NCBI GenBank assembly: GCA_002730855.1
Contig: PCBA01000019.1
Coordinates: forward strand, 1 to 7,288
DNA length: 7,288 bases
Reading direction: 5' to 3'
Origin: Gammaproteobacteria bacterium
GTDB taxonomy: Bacteria; Pseudomonadota; Gammaproteobacteria; Magnimaribacterales; Magnimaribacteraceae
This document shows positions 1 through 6,289 of this stretch, one piece after another; positions within the stretch are counted from its first letter, which is position 1, and every line of letters begins with the position of its first letter. Both the position numbers and the translations under genes were made by a program. The notes beneath the pieces are model-generated. The model ran no database searches, was not told the origin of the DNA, and was given only the letters and a program-made list of their open reading frames with translations.

Positions 1-627
1 ACTGAAGGATCTAGAGGGGTTAGACCGATTTGGACAGCTGAAGAAATGGGCCTTGATTATGAGATTGAAATGATGCCCTTCCCTCCTCGCTTCATGGTCC
101 CTGAATATCTCGAAATAAATATCTTAGGCACAATACCTTATATGATTGATGGCAAAGCACGAATGACTGAATCAGTTGGAATTAGCCAATACTTAGTAGA
201 TAAATATGGGCCTACTGATTTAAAAGTAAATGTAGATGAAGAAGATTACGCATCTTATTTAAATTGGTTAACTCATGCAGATGCCACTCTAACCTTTCCC
301 CAAACAGTATTTATACGGTATACACTTCAAGAACCAGGTGTGGCTGATAAGGCAGCTGAAGGCTATAAAAGATGGTTTCTTGCTCGTCTAAAGTTACTTG
401 AGTCTACGTTAGAAGATAGAGAATATTTATGCTCAAACAGATTCACAATAGCCGATATATGCGTTAGTTATGCCATCTATTTAGCTAAGAGTTTAGGCAT
501 AGAAGAAGCTTTCAAACCAAACATAAAAAGATGGACTGATATGCTTTTTGAGAGAGAGGCATTTAAGAAAATAATCGCTTATAAATATGATGGCGAAGGA
601 CCTGCAGGTCCTTTTGACGAAAAATAA
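1..627 (+). CDS. Glutathione S-transferase family protein (5' end outside window)
   Basis: Soluble glutathione S-transferase-like protein, expected to conjugate or reduce electrophilic compounds with glutathione. The frame is open from base 1 and already reads a GST N-terminal stretch (TEGSRGVRPIWTAEEMG) before the first ATG at 46, so the true start lies upstream and perhaps ten residues are missing. The ATG at 46 would cut off the first strand and helix of the thioredoxin fold and is not believable. Visible family marks are GTIPYMIDG, with the cis-proline, then MTES, where the acidic-Ser pair normally holds the glutathione gamma-glutamyl group. The all-helical C-terminal domain follows, with the N-capping box in FTIADICVSYA. 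The visible 208 residues fit the usual 200-220. The stop codon abuts the start of the quinone oxidoreductase gene. The class and substrate cannot be decided from sequence; the catalytic residue may be the Ser of TEGSRG, which is an inference. Confidence 0.9.
   Translation, partial: TEGSRGVRPIWTAEEMGLDYEIEMMPFPPRFMVPEYLEINILGTIPYMIDGKARMTESVGISQYLVDKYGPTDLKVNVDEEDYASYLNWLTHADATLTFPQTVFIRYTLQEPGVADKAAEGYKRWFLARLKLLESTLEDREYLCSNRFTIADICVSYAIYLAKSLGIEEAFKPNIKRWTDMLFEREAFKKIIAYKYDGEGPAGPFDEK
596..613 (+). repeat. 18-bp perfect palindrome, terminator-like hairpin at the end of the GST gene
   Basis: AAGGACCTGCAGGTCCTT is its own reverse complement. As RNA it can fold into a 7-bp stem, GC-rich at its core, closing a UGCA tetraloop, followed by UU (four U in total at 612-615). 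It lies inside the last codons of the GST gene (Glu-Gly-Pro-Ala-Gly-Pro), ends 11 nt before the stop codon and 14 nt before the ATG of the next gene. The short U run makes it a weak intrinsic terminator at best. It could attenuate or protect the mRNA between the two genes, or be a protein-binding palindrome. The role is inferred; the palindrome itself is certain. Confidence 0.45.
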
Positions 628-1629
628 ATGCTAAAAACTAAAACTCTGATATGCAGCTCTATTAGTGAGAACATGTCTGGAGTAAAGTTAGTTGAAAACG
701 AGATTTCTGAGCCAAGAGACAAAGAAATTCTAATAAGAGTAAAGGCAGCTTCCATTAATTTCCCTGATCTTTTAATGACACAAGGGAAATATCAGCTTAA
801 ACCTGAATTACCCTTTGGGCTGGGCATGGAAGGATCCGGAATTGCTCAATCCGTAGGTTCTAAGGTATCTAAAATCAAAGAGGGAGATGAAGTTACTTTT
901 GGGGCATTAGGTAAAGGTGCACTCACAGAACTTATCTGCGTTAATGAGAACAGCGTTGGAATTAAGCCAAGTAATTTAACTTTTGAACAAGCAGCGGCTT
1001 TTCATGCAGCTTACCTTACTGCCTATGTTTCCTTAGTTAGAAGAGGGGAGTTATTAAAAGGTGAAAATCTTTTAGTGCATGGAGCTACTGGAGGAGTAGG
1101 AATGGCCGCAGTACAACTTGGTAAATATCTTGGAGCAAAGATAATTGCCACAGGAACTTCTGAAGAAAAGTTAAAAAAAACCTTAAATTGGGGGGCTGAC
1201 CATACAGTTCTAACTCACAAGGGAGATAAAGTAGAATTCAGAAACGAAGTGAAGGAAATTACAGGAGGCCTAGGGGCTGATGTTATTTTTGATCCAGTTG
1301 GAGGAGATGTTTTTGACCACTCCATTAGATGTATTAACTGGGGCGGAAGAATTTTAATTGTGGGCTTTGCAAGTGGCAGAATACCTACCCTGCCCATAAA
1401 TATGGCATTAATTAAGGGGTTTTCAGTGATTGGAGTTAGAGCTGGTGAATTTGCTAGAAAGAATCCTGAAAAAGGCAAAGAGAATAATCAAGAAATAAGG
1501 AGAATTTGCGAAGAAGGATTTTTTGATCCTTATATATGTAAAACCTTTTCTTTGTCTGAAGCTAAAGATTCAATCTTATACCTTTCGGAAAGGAAATTAA
1601 TAGGTAAGATTGTTGTAAAAATAGACTAA
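628..1629 (+). CDS. Zinc-independent NAD(P)H:quinone oxidoreductase (MDR superfamily, COG0604-like)
   Basis: Cytosolic medium-chain reductase of 333 residues, expected to use NADPH to reduce quinones or the double bond of an activated enone or acyl compound. The N-terminal GroES-like domain has NFPDLLMTQGKY (44-55) and LPFGLGMEGSG (61-71). The GHE zinc-site motif of alcohol dehydrogenases is replaced by GME, and the Cys ligands are missing, as in the quinone-reductase branch. The Rossmann domain shows HGATGGVGMAAVQLG (151-165), the nucleotide-binding glycine motif. DVIFDPVGGDVF (218-229) and the C-terminal GRIPTLPINMALIKG (250-264) are typical of this branch. Length is normal. ATG directly follows the GST stop (TAAATG), and I see no Shine-Dalgarno sequence, so translation is probably coupled. 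Together with the GST it suggests handling of reactive electrophiles. Substrate unknown; an acyl-linked enoyl reductase role is also possible. Confidence 0.9.
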   Translation: MLKTKTLICSSISENMSGVKLVENEISEPRDKEILIRVKAASINFPDLLMTQGKYQLKPELPFGLGMEGSGIAQSVGSKVSKIKEGDEVTFGALGKGALTELICVNENSVGIKPSNLTFEQAAAFHAAYLTAYVSLVRRGELLKGENLLVHGATGGVGMAAVQLGKYLGAKIIATGTSEEKLKKTLNWGADHTVLTHKGDKVEFRNEVKEITGGLGADVIFDPVGGDVFDHSIRCINWGGRILIVGFASGRIPTLPINMALIKGFSVIGVRAGEFARKNPEKGKENNQEIRRICEEGFFDPYICKTFSLSEAKDSILYLSERKLIGKIVVKID

Positions 1630-1675
1630 TTAACTTTTAGTAGCCTCAGCAAAATGATGCTAATAAATCTAAGCA

Positions 1676-1894
1676 TTAGTAATTATTAGGTTTAGATATA
1701 TCAAGTAAAGCAGGTCTCTTATTTTTTCCTACCCATATAAAATGATGGGCCACCATGCCTGGTTCTACGTATTGAGGTCTGCCTATAATTTCGTAACTAT
1801 TTTCTAAACAATAAGAGTCTATCTCCTCTTTCGTCTCTGCAACCAAGTAATTTCTTGCCTTGTCAGAATTAATAACCACTGCATATTGGATCAT
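1676..1894 (-). CDS. Small soluble protein of unknown function, last gene of the nine-gene operon
   Basis: 72 residues, family not recognised. No signal peptide or membrane segment is seen, so it is probably cytosolic. It opens with a strand-like MIQYAVVINSD, then an acidic helix-like stretch (AETKEEIDSYCLE) with a single Cys at 29, then a part with PQYVEPGMVAHHFIWVG (40-56) containing a His pair. The ATG at 1894 is 9 nt after the stop of the preceding gene. No Shine-Dalgarno sequence is visible (AT-only leader), so expression probably depends on the upstream genes. It is kept as a real gene because of its spacing in a tight collinear run, non-random amino-acid composition and lack of a competing frame. 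The gene ends 46 bp from the stop of the converging oxidoreductase gene. Confidence 0.6.
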   Translation of the reverse strand: MIQYAVVINSDKARNYLVAETKEEIDSYCLENSYEIIGRPQYVEPGMVAHHFIWVGKNKRPALLDISKPNNY

Positions 1895-1903
1895 TTTTAT
1901 ATT

Positions 1904-2260
1904 TTATAACTTAATGCAGTTTATAGGTTCATCTAGTTTGTAATATTTTGCTGACTCTACATTCAATGTACTTTTATCTATTTTTAAGAGGGAAATAAAA
2001 TCATCTTTCTTTTCGTCATTAAATTGGCCAAGATTATAATATTTATCATCTACTTTTAAATCCATCTTAAGGTTGCCTTTCCTAGTTGATTGTATTGCTC
2101 TCATCGTTTCTGTTCCTAGCTGTAGTTTAAAAACTACTTCTTTTTCATCTAGCCAGTTATTAATCTTGGAACACTCTAGTGAAATAAACTCCCCATAAGA
2201 AGATGAACTGAAAAGAGTTAAAAGGAAGAGAGAGATTATTTGGCCTAATGATATCTGCAT
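1904..2260 (-). CDS. Small secreted protein of unknown function
   Basis: 118 residues. It starts with a probable Sec signal peptide: a hydrophobic core (IISLFLLTLF) and a small-residue cleavage region SSSSYG, predicted to be cut after about residue 23. The mature part is about 95 residues, rich in Lys, Asp and Asn. It has only two cysteines, C30 near the new N-terminus and C115 near the C-terminus, which could form one disulfide closing the domain. Alternating strand-like segments (EVVFKLQLG, LKMDLKV, KYYNLGQF) suggest a small beta-rich periplasmic fold. No family recognised. The ATG at 2260 lies inside the last codons of the lipoprotein gene (16-nt overlap). A weak purine-rich TAGGGATG lies about 10 nt upstream. 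The overlap supports co-transcription and coupled translation. Confidence 0.7.
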   Translation of the reverse strand: MQISLGQIISLFLLTLFSSSSYGEFISLECSKINNWLDEKEVVFKLQLGTETMRAIQSTRKGNLKMDLKVDDKYYNLGQFNDEKKDDFISLLKIDKSTLNVESAKYYKLDEPINCIKL

Positions 2261-2580
2261 GGTTGATTTTCATCCCTACATCTTCCAATCTTAACATCTA
2301 ATTCTCTTTGATTGATCTCATCTAAATTTTCTTTACCAGATTTAAGATCTTTAAATCTAGTCGTACAGTTTAAATTTCTTTTTTCTTTTTCAATTAATAA
2401 ATCTTTTTGAAGATTAGATTTTTGTTGTAGGTTTAAACTAAAAAAAACTGGATCAGTATCAGGAAAACATAAAAAATAATCGCTTGTATTAGAAATGTTA
2501 GATTTAAAATTACTTATTGGTAAGCCGATGCAAGACGATATGGTTAAACAAATAATTAATAATTGGATTAACTCTTTCAT
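2245..2580 (-). CDS. Small predicted outer- or inner-membrane lipoprotein, function unknown
   Basis: 111 residues from the ATG at 2580. The N-terminus MKELIQLLIICLTISSC is a lipoprotein signal peptide: charged start, hydrophobic core and lipobox I-S-S-C with the acylated Cys at 17. I chose this start over the in-frame ATG at 2631 for two reasons. The longer form adds MLASTFLPLFNYSYYLL ahead of the signal and overlaps madM by 52 nt, whereas the 2580 start overlaps the madM stop by one base (TAATG), the usual coupled arrangement. The mature part is Lys/Glu/Asn/Gln-rich, with a probable helix or short coiled coil (about residues 50-70) and four further cysteines (38, 72, 101, 108), possibly two disulfides. 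No family recognised. Its place behind madLM and before another secreted protein suggests a cell-envelope accessory role, which is only an inference. Confidence 0.65.
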   Translation of the reverse strand: MKELIQLLIICLTISSCIGLPISNFKSNISNTSDYFLCFPDTDPVFFSLNLQQKSNLQKDLLIEKEKRNLNCTTRFKDLKSGKENLDEINQRELDVKIGRCRDENQPCRYH

Positions 2581-3350
2581 TAATAAATAATATGAATAAT
2601 TAAATAAAGGAAGGAAGGTGCTAGCAAGCAACCTAATCCTGTATAAAAGGTTGCTGTCATGGCTCCATATGGAACTAGCTTAGGGTCGACTGCCGCTAAT
2701 CCTGCAGCTACTCCGCTATTAGTTCCCATTAAACCACCAAAAATCATGGCGGACTTTGGGTTATTTAAGCCAACATGCTTAGCTAAAAAAGGGGTTCCAA
2801 CCATTACTAAAATAGATTTAACTAAGCCGGCAGCTATACTTAAAGCTATTACATCTGAGCTCGCACCTAAAGCACTGCCTGTAACTGGTCCCACAACAAA
2901 AGTTACAGCCCCTGCCCCTATCGTAGTAATACTAGTGGCATCCGAATAACCAAATATTACTGCCACTGCAGCGCCTGCGAAGAAAGACAAAATAACTCCA
3001 ATAAATAGAGACAAAACACCAGCAAGCCCTGATGACTTAAGATCCTCAAACCTAACTCCATATGCTGTGGCCACAATTGCAAAATCCCTTAACATGGCCC
3101 CGCCTAATAAACCTACTCCAGATAAGAAACTAATATCAGCCACGCCTTGCTCGCCACCAGTGTATGTACCTCCTAAATAAGCAAACAAAAGCCCTAAAAG
3201 AATAGCTAACGCAGAGCCGTGGAATTTTCCATCCGTCAATTTATCTGAAATAAAATAAGAAACCCAAACAATGCAACCTACAAAAATAAAAGAGGTAATG
3301 AGTCCATTTTTAGAAAGCACTGAGTTTATGACTTCTAATAAATCCATCAT
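2580..3350 (-). CDS. madM: Malonate transporter subunit MadM
   Basis: 256-residue polytopic inner-membrane protein, the larger subunit of the MadLM malonate:Na+ symporter family (characterised in Malonomonas rubra), which needs MadL as partner. Recognisable family segments are LADISFLSGVG-like sequence at about 70-80 (ADISFLSGVGLLGGAMLRDF, 71-90), AIVATAYGVRFEDL (91-104), TTIGAGAVTFVVGPVTGSAL (142-161), SSDVIALSIAAGLVKSIL (164-181) and the C-terminal SAMIFGGLMGTNSGVAAGL (200-218) plus ATFYTGLGCLL (233-243). Many Gly/Ala-rich membrane segments are present. Length matches the family (about 250-255). The ATG at 3350 overlaps the madL TGA by four bases (ATGA); a second Met codon at 3347 could also serve. 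Substrate is assigned by family only: no malonate decarboxylase gene is in the window, so a related dicarboxylate or short carboxylate is possible. Confidence 0.92.
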   Translation of the reverse strand: MMDLLEVINSVLSKNGLITSFIFVGCIVWVSYFISDKLTDGKFHGSALAILLGLLFAYLGGTYTGGEQGVADISFLSGVGLLGGAMLRDFAIVATAYGVRFEDLKSSGLAGVLSLFIGVILSFFAGAAVAVIFGYSDATSITTIGAGAVTFVVGPVTGSALGASSDVIALSIAAGLVKSILVMVGTPFLAKHVGLNNPKSAMIFGGLMGTNSGVAAGLAAVDPKLVPYGAMTATFYTGLGCLLAPSFLYLIIHIIY

Positions 3351-3700
3351 TTCTTTATCTTGCTTAAAATTGGAATCATTAAAAAGGAAAGTAGAACGGC
3401 AATTCCTCCAGCAAATAACGCGACTAAGCCTCCATCTATAGCCCCCAAAACATTTTGTTTTGAAGCCATTGCAACAACAATTGGAATATAAATCATACTC
3501 CAGAAAGTAATTCCTTTTTCTGTAATATCGCCTAATCTAAAGGACTTCTTAAAGTAATCTGAAAGAAAAATTAATAAGAGCATAGCTATACCAATACCTC
3601 CAATATTGGCATCAACCCCAAACAGCCTGCCTAACAACTCCCCTAAGATAATTCCTAAGACCATGCAAAAGGATAATAGAGCTACGCCATAAATAACCAT
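3347..3700 (-). CDS. madL: Malonate transporter subunit MadL
   Basis: 117-residue inner-membrane protein, the small subunit that pairs with MadM in sodium-coupled malonate uptake. The N-terminus VIYGVALLSFCMVLGIILGE, the block LLGRLFGVDANIGGIGIAML (22-41) and FWSMIYIPIVVAMASKQNVL (67-86) are characteristic of MadL. About four hydrophobic segments are visible, with the last (about 93-113) ending in a basic tail. Length is slightly short of or equal to the family norm. The start at 3700 is 5 nt after the stop of the quinohemoprotein gene, with only a weak TAAAG-like purine stretch before it, so translation is probably coupled to that gene. The four-base overlap with madM ensures joint production of the two subunits. 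In known malonate operons madL and madM sit beside mdc genes; here the neighbours differ. Confidence 0.92.
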   Translation of the reverse strand: MVIYGVALLSFCMVLGIILGELLGRLFGVDANIGGIGIAMLLLIFLSDYFKKSFRLGDITEKGITFWSMIYIPIVVAMASKQNVLGAIDGGLVALFAGGIAVLLSFLMIPILSKIKK

Positions 3701-3705
3701 CTTTA

Positions 3706-5514
3706 CTATTCTTTTATCTTTTTATTTGAGAAAGCCAAAATAACATTTCCGGCCATTTGACCATGTTGTGAATATCCACTATTCATAAATACCCAATCGT
3801 CAACGATAACAGGACCCGCAGCATCAATTGATCCCCCTACAGAAGGATACTCGTTGACAGTCTTGTACTCCCTTAGAGTATCAAATTCCCATAATTTCTT
3901 TCCAGTAGCTGTTGAATGAGCTGAAAACCTTCCGTCTAAAGAACCTGCAAACAAAACATTATTGGCTACTGATATAGGTGCAGAAAATCCTACAGTGCAA
4001 TACCCCTCTCCATGTAACGCCTTTCTGTCTTGACAGATGTCATCCAACTGATAAGACCATAAAATCTTTCCTTCTTCAAAATCTAAAGCGTATAGTCCGG
4101 GTTGCGGGCCCATGTCATATTCTCTGCCAACTTGCCTATCTGATATAGGGACATATAACTTCTCATTATCTGTCGCCATACCGAAATGAATTCCACCCAA
4201 AGTTCCACCTCTGCCTACTCTCTTTCTCCAATCTATCTTTCCGTTTTGAGGATTAAGTCTAAAGACCCAACCAGATTTTTGCCCTGCAAAGAGAATCTTG
4301 TTACCTTTAATACTAGCAGACTGAATAACAGAAGCTCCAAAATCAAAATCAGGTCCATTTTCTTCCGGACAAGTCATGCTTCTTACTACTGGAATTTCGC
4401 ATCCTACGTTGTGAGCGTCGCCAGACAAGGTTTGCGTGGACCACAATTTTTTTCCTGAGCTTATATCTAAAGTAATAATGGCATCACTAAATTCCGAAGC
4501 TGGAGATTGTGTGCTCTGTCCAGTTCCAAAAAATACCCTTCCATCTTCTACATCTACACCTGGAGCATTCCAAACGGCAGCTCCTGCTGGAGCATATTTT
4601 TTAGTTCTTGTTAGAAGACCTTTTTTTATAAACTTAGCTTCATCCAATATCCTATGATTCCATAATATCTTGCCATTTATAGTATCTAGAGCTGCCATTC
4701 CTCCACTACTTTTACAGCATTCATGTTTCGGGTTGATAGCAAGAGCAGTTTCATAAGTTGAAATAGGAACAAAAAGGAGTTTATCAATTTGAATAAGTGA
4801 TCCAGAGGCAATATTAGACTCCTTGTCTTTAGGTATTATTGTTTCCCAGATAAGTCCACCATCCAAGACATTGATCTTGTATACAATGAAATCTGTATCT
4901 ACTGCATACAAAGCATCTTTGGTAAGCACATCAAAGGCAGGGGCATTTCTCAGCCTGGCCTTTGATTGAAATTCCCAATAAACACAACCCGTTTTTTTAT
5001 CCAAGGCGTATAAAACGTCTGATCCTGATATTAATACTAATCCTCCTATTACTATTGGTTGAGCTCTTACCTCTTCAGCACCTATCCCAAAGGACCATTT
5101 AAGTTTTAATTCTTTTACATTGCTTGCATCAATATTTGTATTAGTTTGATTTCTTGTATTAAAAGCATCATAGCCCCAGCTAGTCCAGCTAGATCCTATT
5201 AATAAGTCTGAAGAAAGCTTTTGTTTACAGTAATTATAGGTGACAGCATTATTATAAGTTTCTCCTTTAGAAAGATGCCGAGCTATAGCTTCTATTTGCT
5301 CTTTAGAAAGGTCCTGAGCTTGGCTTTTCATTTTTCCTTTCTCTAAAACATTTTGTAGATCGGATTGAGAGTAGTAGGACATTGATGCTAGAGAGATCAA
5401 ATTAAGGTTTTTATTTTCATGACAAGAAGCACAATTGTCTTGCGAAAGGCCCTCTCCATCTAAAGCATAAACAGAAGCAGAAAAGAGAAGGAATAAAGCT
5501 ATATAAATTTTCAT
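3706..5514 (-). CDS. PQQ-dependent polyvinyl-alcohol-dehydrogenase-like quinohemoprotein with N-terminal cytochrome c domain
   Basis: 602-residue secreted dehydrogenase. A signal peptide (MKIYIALFLLFSASVYA) is followed by a small cytochrome c domain with the heme site C28-A-S-C31-H32 and probable axial Met62. The rest is a beta-propeller: W-motif-like repeats end in W180, W223, W285, W358, W429, W486 and W542. An N-terminal heme domain ahead of the propeller is the layout of PVA dehydrogenases; classic type II quinohemoprotein ADHs carry heme at the C-terminus. Adjacent C266-C267 may form the vicinal disulfide seen near PQQ in this superfamily. SGDAHNVGC (364-372) aligns by eye with the segment holding the catalytic Asp (D366), and GPDFDFGAS (387-395) is a family motif. 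Expected role: oxidation of a periplasmic alcohol, with electrons passing through heme to the respiratory chain. Substrate unknown; PVA itself is unlikely to be natural. Start is 8 nt after the TSUP gene. Confidence 0.88.
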   Translation of the reverse strand: MKIYIALFLLFSASVYALDGEGLSQDNCASCHENKNLNLISLASMSYYSQSDLQNVLEKGKMKSQAQDLSKEQIEAIARHLSKGETYNNAVTYNYCKQKLSSDLLIGSSWTSWGYDAFNTRNQTNTNIDASNVKELKLKWSFGIGAEEVRAQPIVIGGLVLISGSDVLYALDKKTGCVYWEFQSKARLRNAPAFDVLTKDALYAVDTDFIVYKINVLDGGLIWETIIPKDKESNIASGSLIQIDKLLFVPISTYETALAINPKHECCKSSGGMAALDTINGKILWNHRILDEAKFIKKGLLTRTKKYAPAGAAVWNAPGVDVEDGRVFFGTGQSTQSPASEFSDAIITLDISSGKKLWSTQTLSGDAHNVGCEIPVVRSMTCPEENGPDFDFGASVIQSASIKGNKILFAGQKSGWVFRLNPQNGKIDWRKRVGRGGTLGGIHFGMATDNEKLYVPISDRQVGREYDMGPQPGLYALDFEEGKILWSYQLDDICQDRKALHGEGYCTVGFSAPISVANNVLFAGSLDGRFSAHSTATGKKLWEFDTLREYKTVNEYPSVGGSIDAAGPVIVDDWVFMNSGYSQHGQMAGNVILAFSNKKIKE

Positions 5515-5522
5515 TAATATTA

Positions 5523-6263
5523 TTAATACAAAAATAAAAGAATACTTACAAGAAAGCCAGTAAAGATAATAAATTTCCTAACAACTCCCTCTGGAAGAGA
5601 CTGGGTTAACTTGGCACCACAAAAGCCGCCTATTGCAGAAAAACCCATCATGTAAAAGACATATTGCCATTCTATAAAGCCGCTGATAAAGAAAATACTG
5701 ACCGATACAGAGGTTAAAAGAAAAGAAAGGAAAGATTTAATGGCCGATAAATGCTTAATCGTCATCTCCCTGCCTAAAGAAAGGACTGCTAAAGTAGCTA
5801 TTCCTAGGCCGCCATTAAAATATCCGCCGTAAATGCTTACTAGAGTTACGCCAAGAAACTGCGGTAAATTACTATGATTTCCTTTCTTCTTGGTTCTTTT
5901 TGGATTAAAAATAAAAAGTAAAGTGGCAAGTAAAATTAACCAAGGTAAAAAGGATATAAACACTTCGTCTTTCGTATTTATTAACAACAAAGCTCCAAGA
6001 ATTGAACTTGAACCAGCTATACAGGTTAACGTTATTATGTGTTTACGATCCAAATCACGATAAAGATTTTTGAATCCAATAACTGAACCTAAGTAACCCG
6101 GCAATAAAGAAGCGGCACTTGTTGTATTGGCAGTTATAGGAGGAATGCCTAAAAATATCAATACAGGTAAAGTTATGAAGCTACCTCCTCCAGCAAGTGC
6201 ATTTAGGTTGCCTGCCAAAAAAGCGGCCACACAAATTATTAAAACACCAATGAACGGTTCCAA
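5523..6263 (-). CDS. TauE/SafE (TSUP) family membrane transporter, TTG start
   Basis: 246-residue polytopic inner-membrane protein of the TSUP family, whose members move sulfite, sulfoacetate and other small organic anions. It shows the internal duplication typical of the family: the first half has NALAGGGSFITLPVLIFLGI (21-40) and a following TSAASLLPGY; the second has GGYFNGGLGIATLAVLSLG (146-164). A basic cytoplasmic loop (PKRTKKKGNH, 121-130) separates the halves. About eight membrane segments can be drawn, and length is normal. The start codon is TTG at 6263: an in-frame TAA lies three codons upstream and the next Met codons fall far inside the second half, so a non-ATG start is required. 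No clear Shine-Dalgarno sequence precedes it; a 20-bp AT-rich palindrome does. The gene is 22 nt behind the DUF1330 gene and 8 nt before the quinohemoprotein, so it may export or import its substrate or product. Confidence 0.85.
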   Translation of the reverse strand: MEPFIGVLIICVAAFLAGNLNALAGGGSFITLPVLIFLGIPPITANTTSAASLLPGYLGSVIGFKNLYRDLDRKHIITLTCIAGSSSILGALLLINTKDEVFISFLPWLILLATLLFIFNPKRTKKKGNHSNLPQFLGVTLVSIYGGYFNGGLGIATLAVLSLGREMTIKHLSAIKSFLSFLLTSVSVSIFFISGFIEWQYVFYMMGFSAIGGFCGAKLTQSLPEGVVRKFIIFTGFLVSILLFLY

Positions 6264-6269
6264 AATAAG

Positions 6270-6289
6270 TTAAAGATTTAAATCTTTAA
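6270..6289. repeat. 20-bp perfect AT-rich palindrome between the DUF1330 and TSUP genes
   Basis: TTAAAGATTTAAATCTTTAA reads the same on both strands. It spans the DUF1330 stop codon (6288-6286) and most of the 22-nt gap, ending 6 nt before the TTG start of the TSUP gene. In RNA it could form an 8-bp stem with a UUAA loop, right where the ribosome would need to bind. No U run follows it, so it does not look like a terminator. It could tune translation of the TSUP gene, mark an mRNA processing site, or be an operator. It may also be a chance product of AT-rich sequence. Confidence 0.4.

Noticed and set aside
1215..1478. 87-residue open frame on the - strand inside the quinone oxidoreductase gene
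   Set aside because: It lies wholly within a clearly recognised + strand gene, and its Pro/Ser-rich sequence is what the antisense of a Rossmann domain gives.
1657..1676. ATGCT/AGCAT inverted repeat between the converging genes as a bidirectional terminator
   Set aside because: The stem is only 5 bp with a 10-nt loop, a competing CTAAT/ATTAG pairing exists, and there is no U run on either strand. I cannot call a terminator in the 46-bp gap.
2581..2631. Longer lipoprotein version starting at 2631
   Set aside because: It would overlap madM by 52 nt and place 17 extra residues before a textbook lipoprotein signal. The start at 2580 overlaps the madM stop by one base and is preferred.
2659..2949. 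96-residue open frame on the + strand inside madM
   Set aside because: It is antisense to the Gly/Ala-rich membrane segments of MadM. The Pro/Ala/Thr-rich product matches no family and has no ribosome binding site.
4186..4657. Two overlapping + strand open frames (90 and 73 residues) inside the quinohemoprotein gene
   Set aside because: Both are antisense to conserved propeller motifs, have no recognisable domain and are explained as shadows.
5515..5528. TATTAAT direct repeats between the TSUP and quinohemoprotein genes as a promoter -10 element
   Set aside because: The sequence is pure A/T with no matching -35 and the gap is only 8 nt. Base composition explains it.
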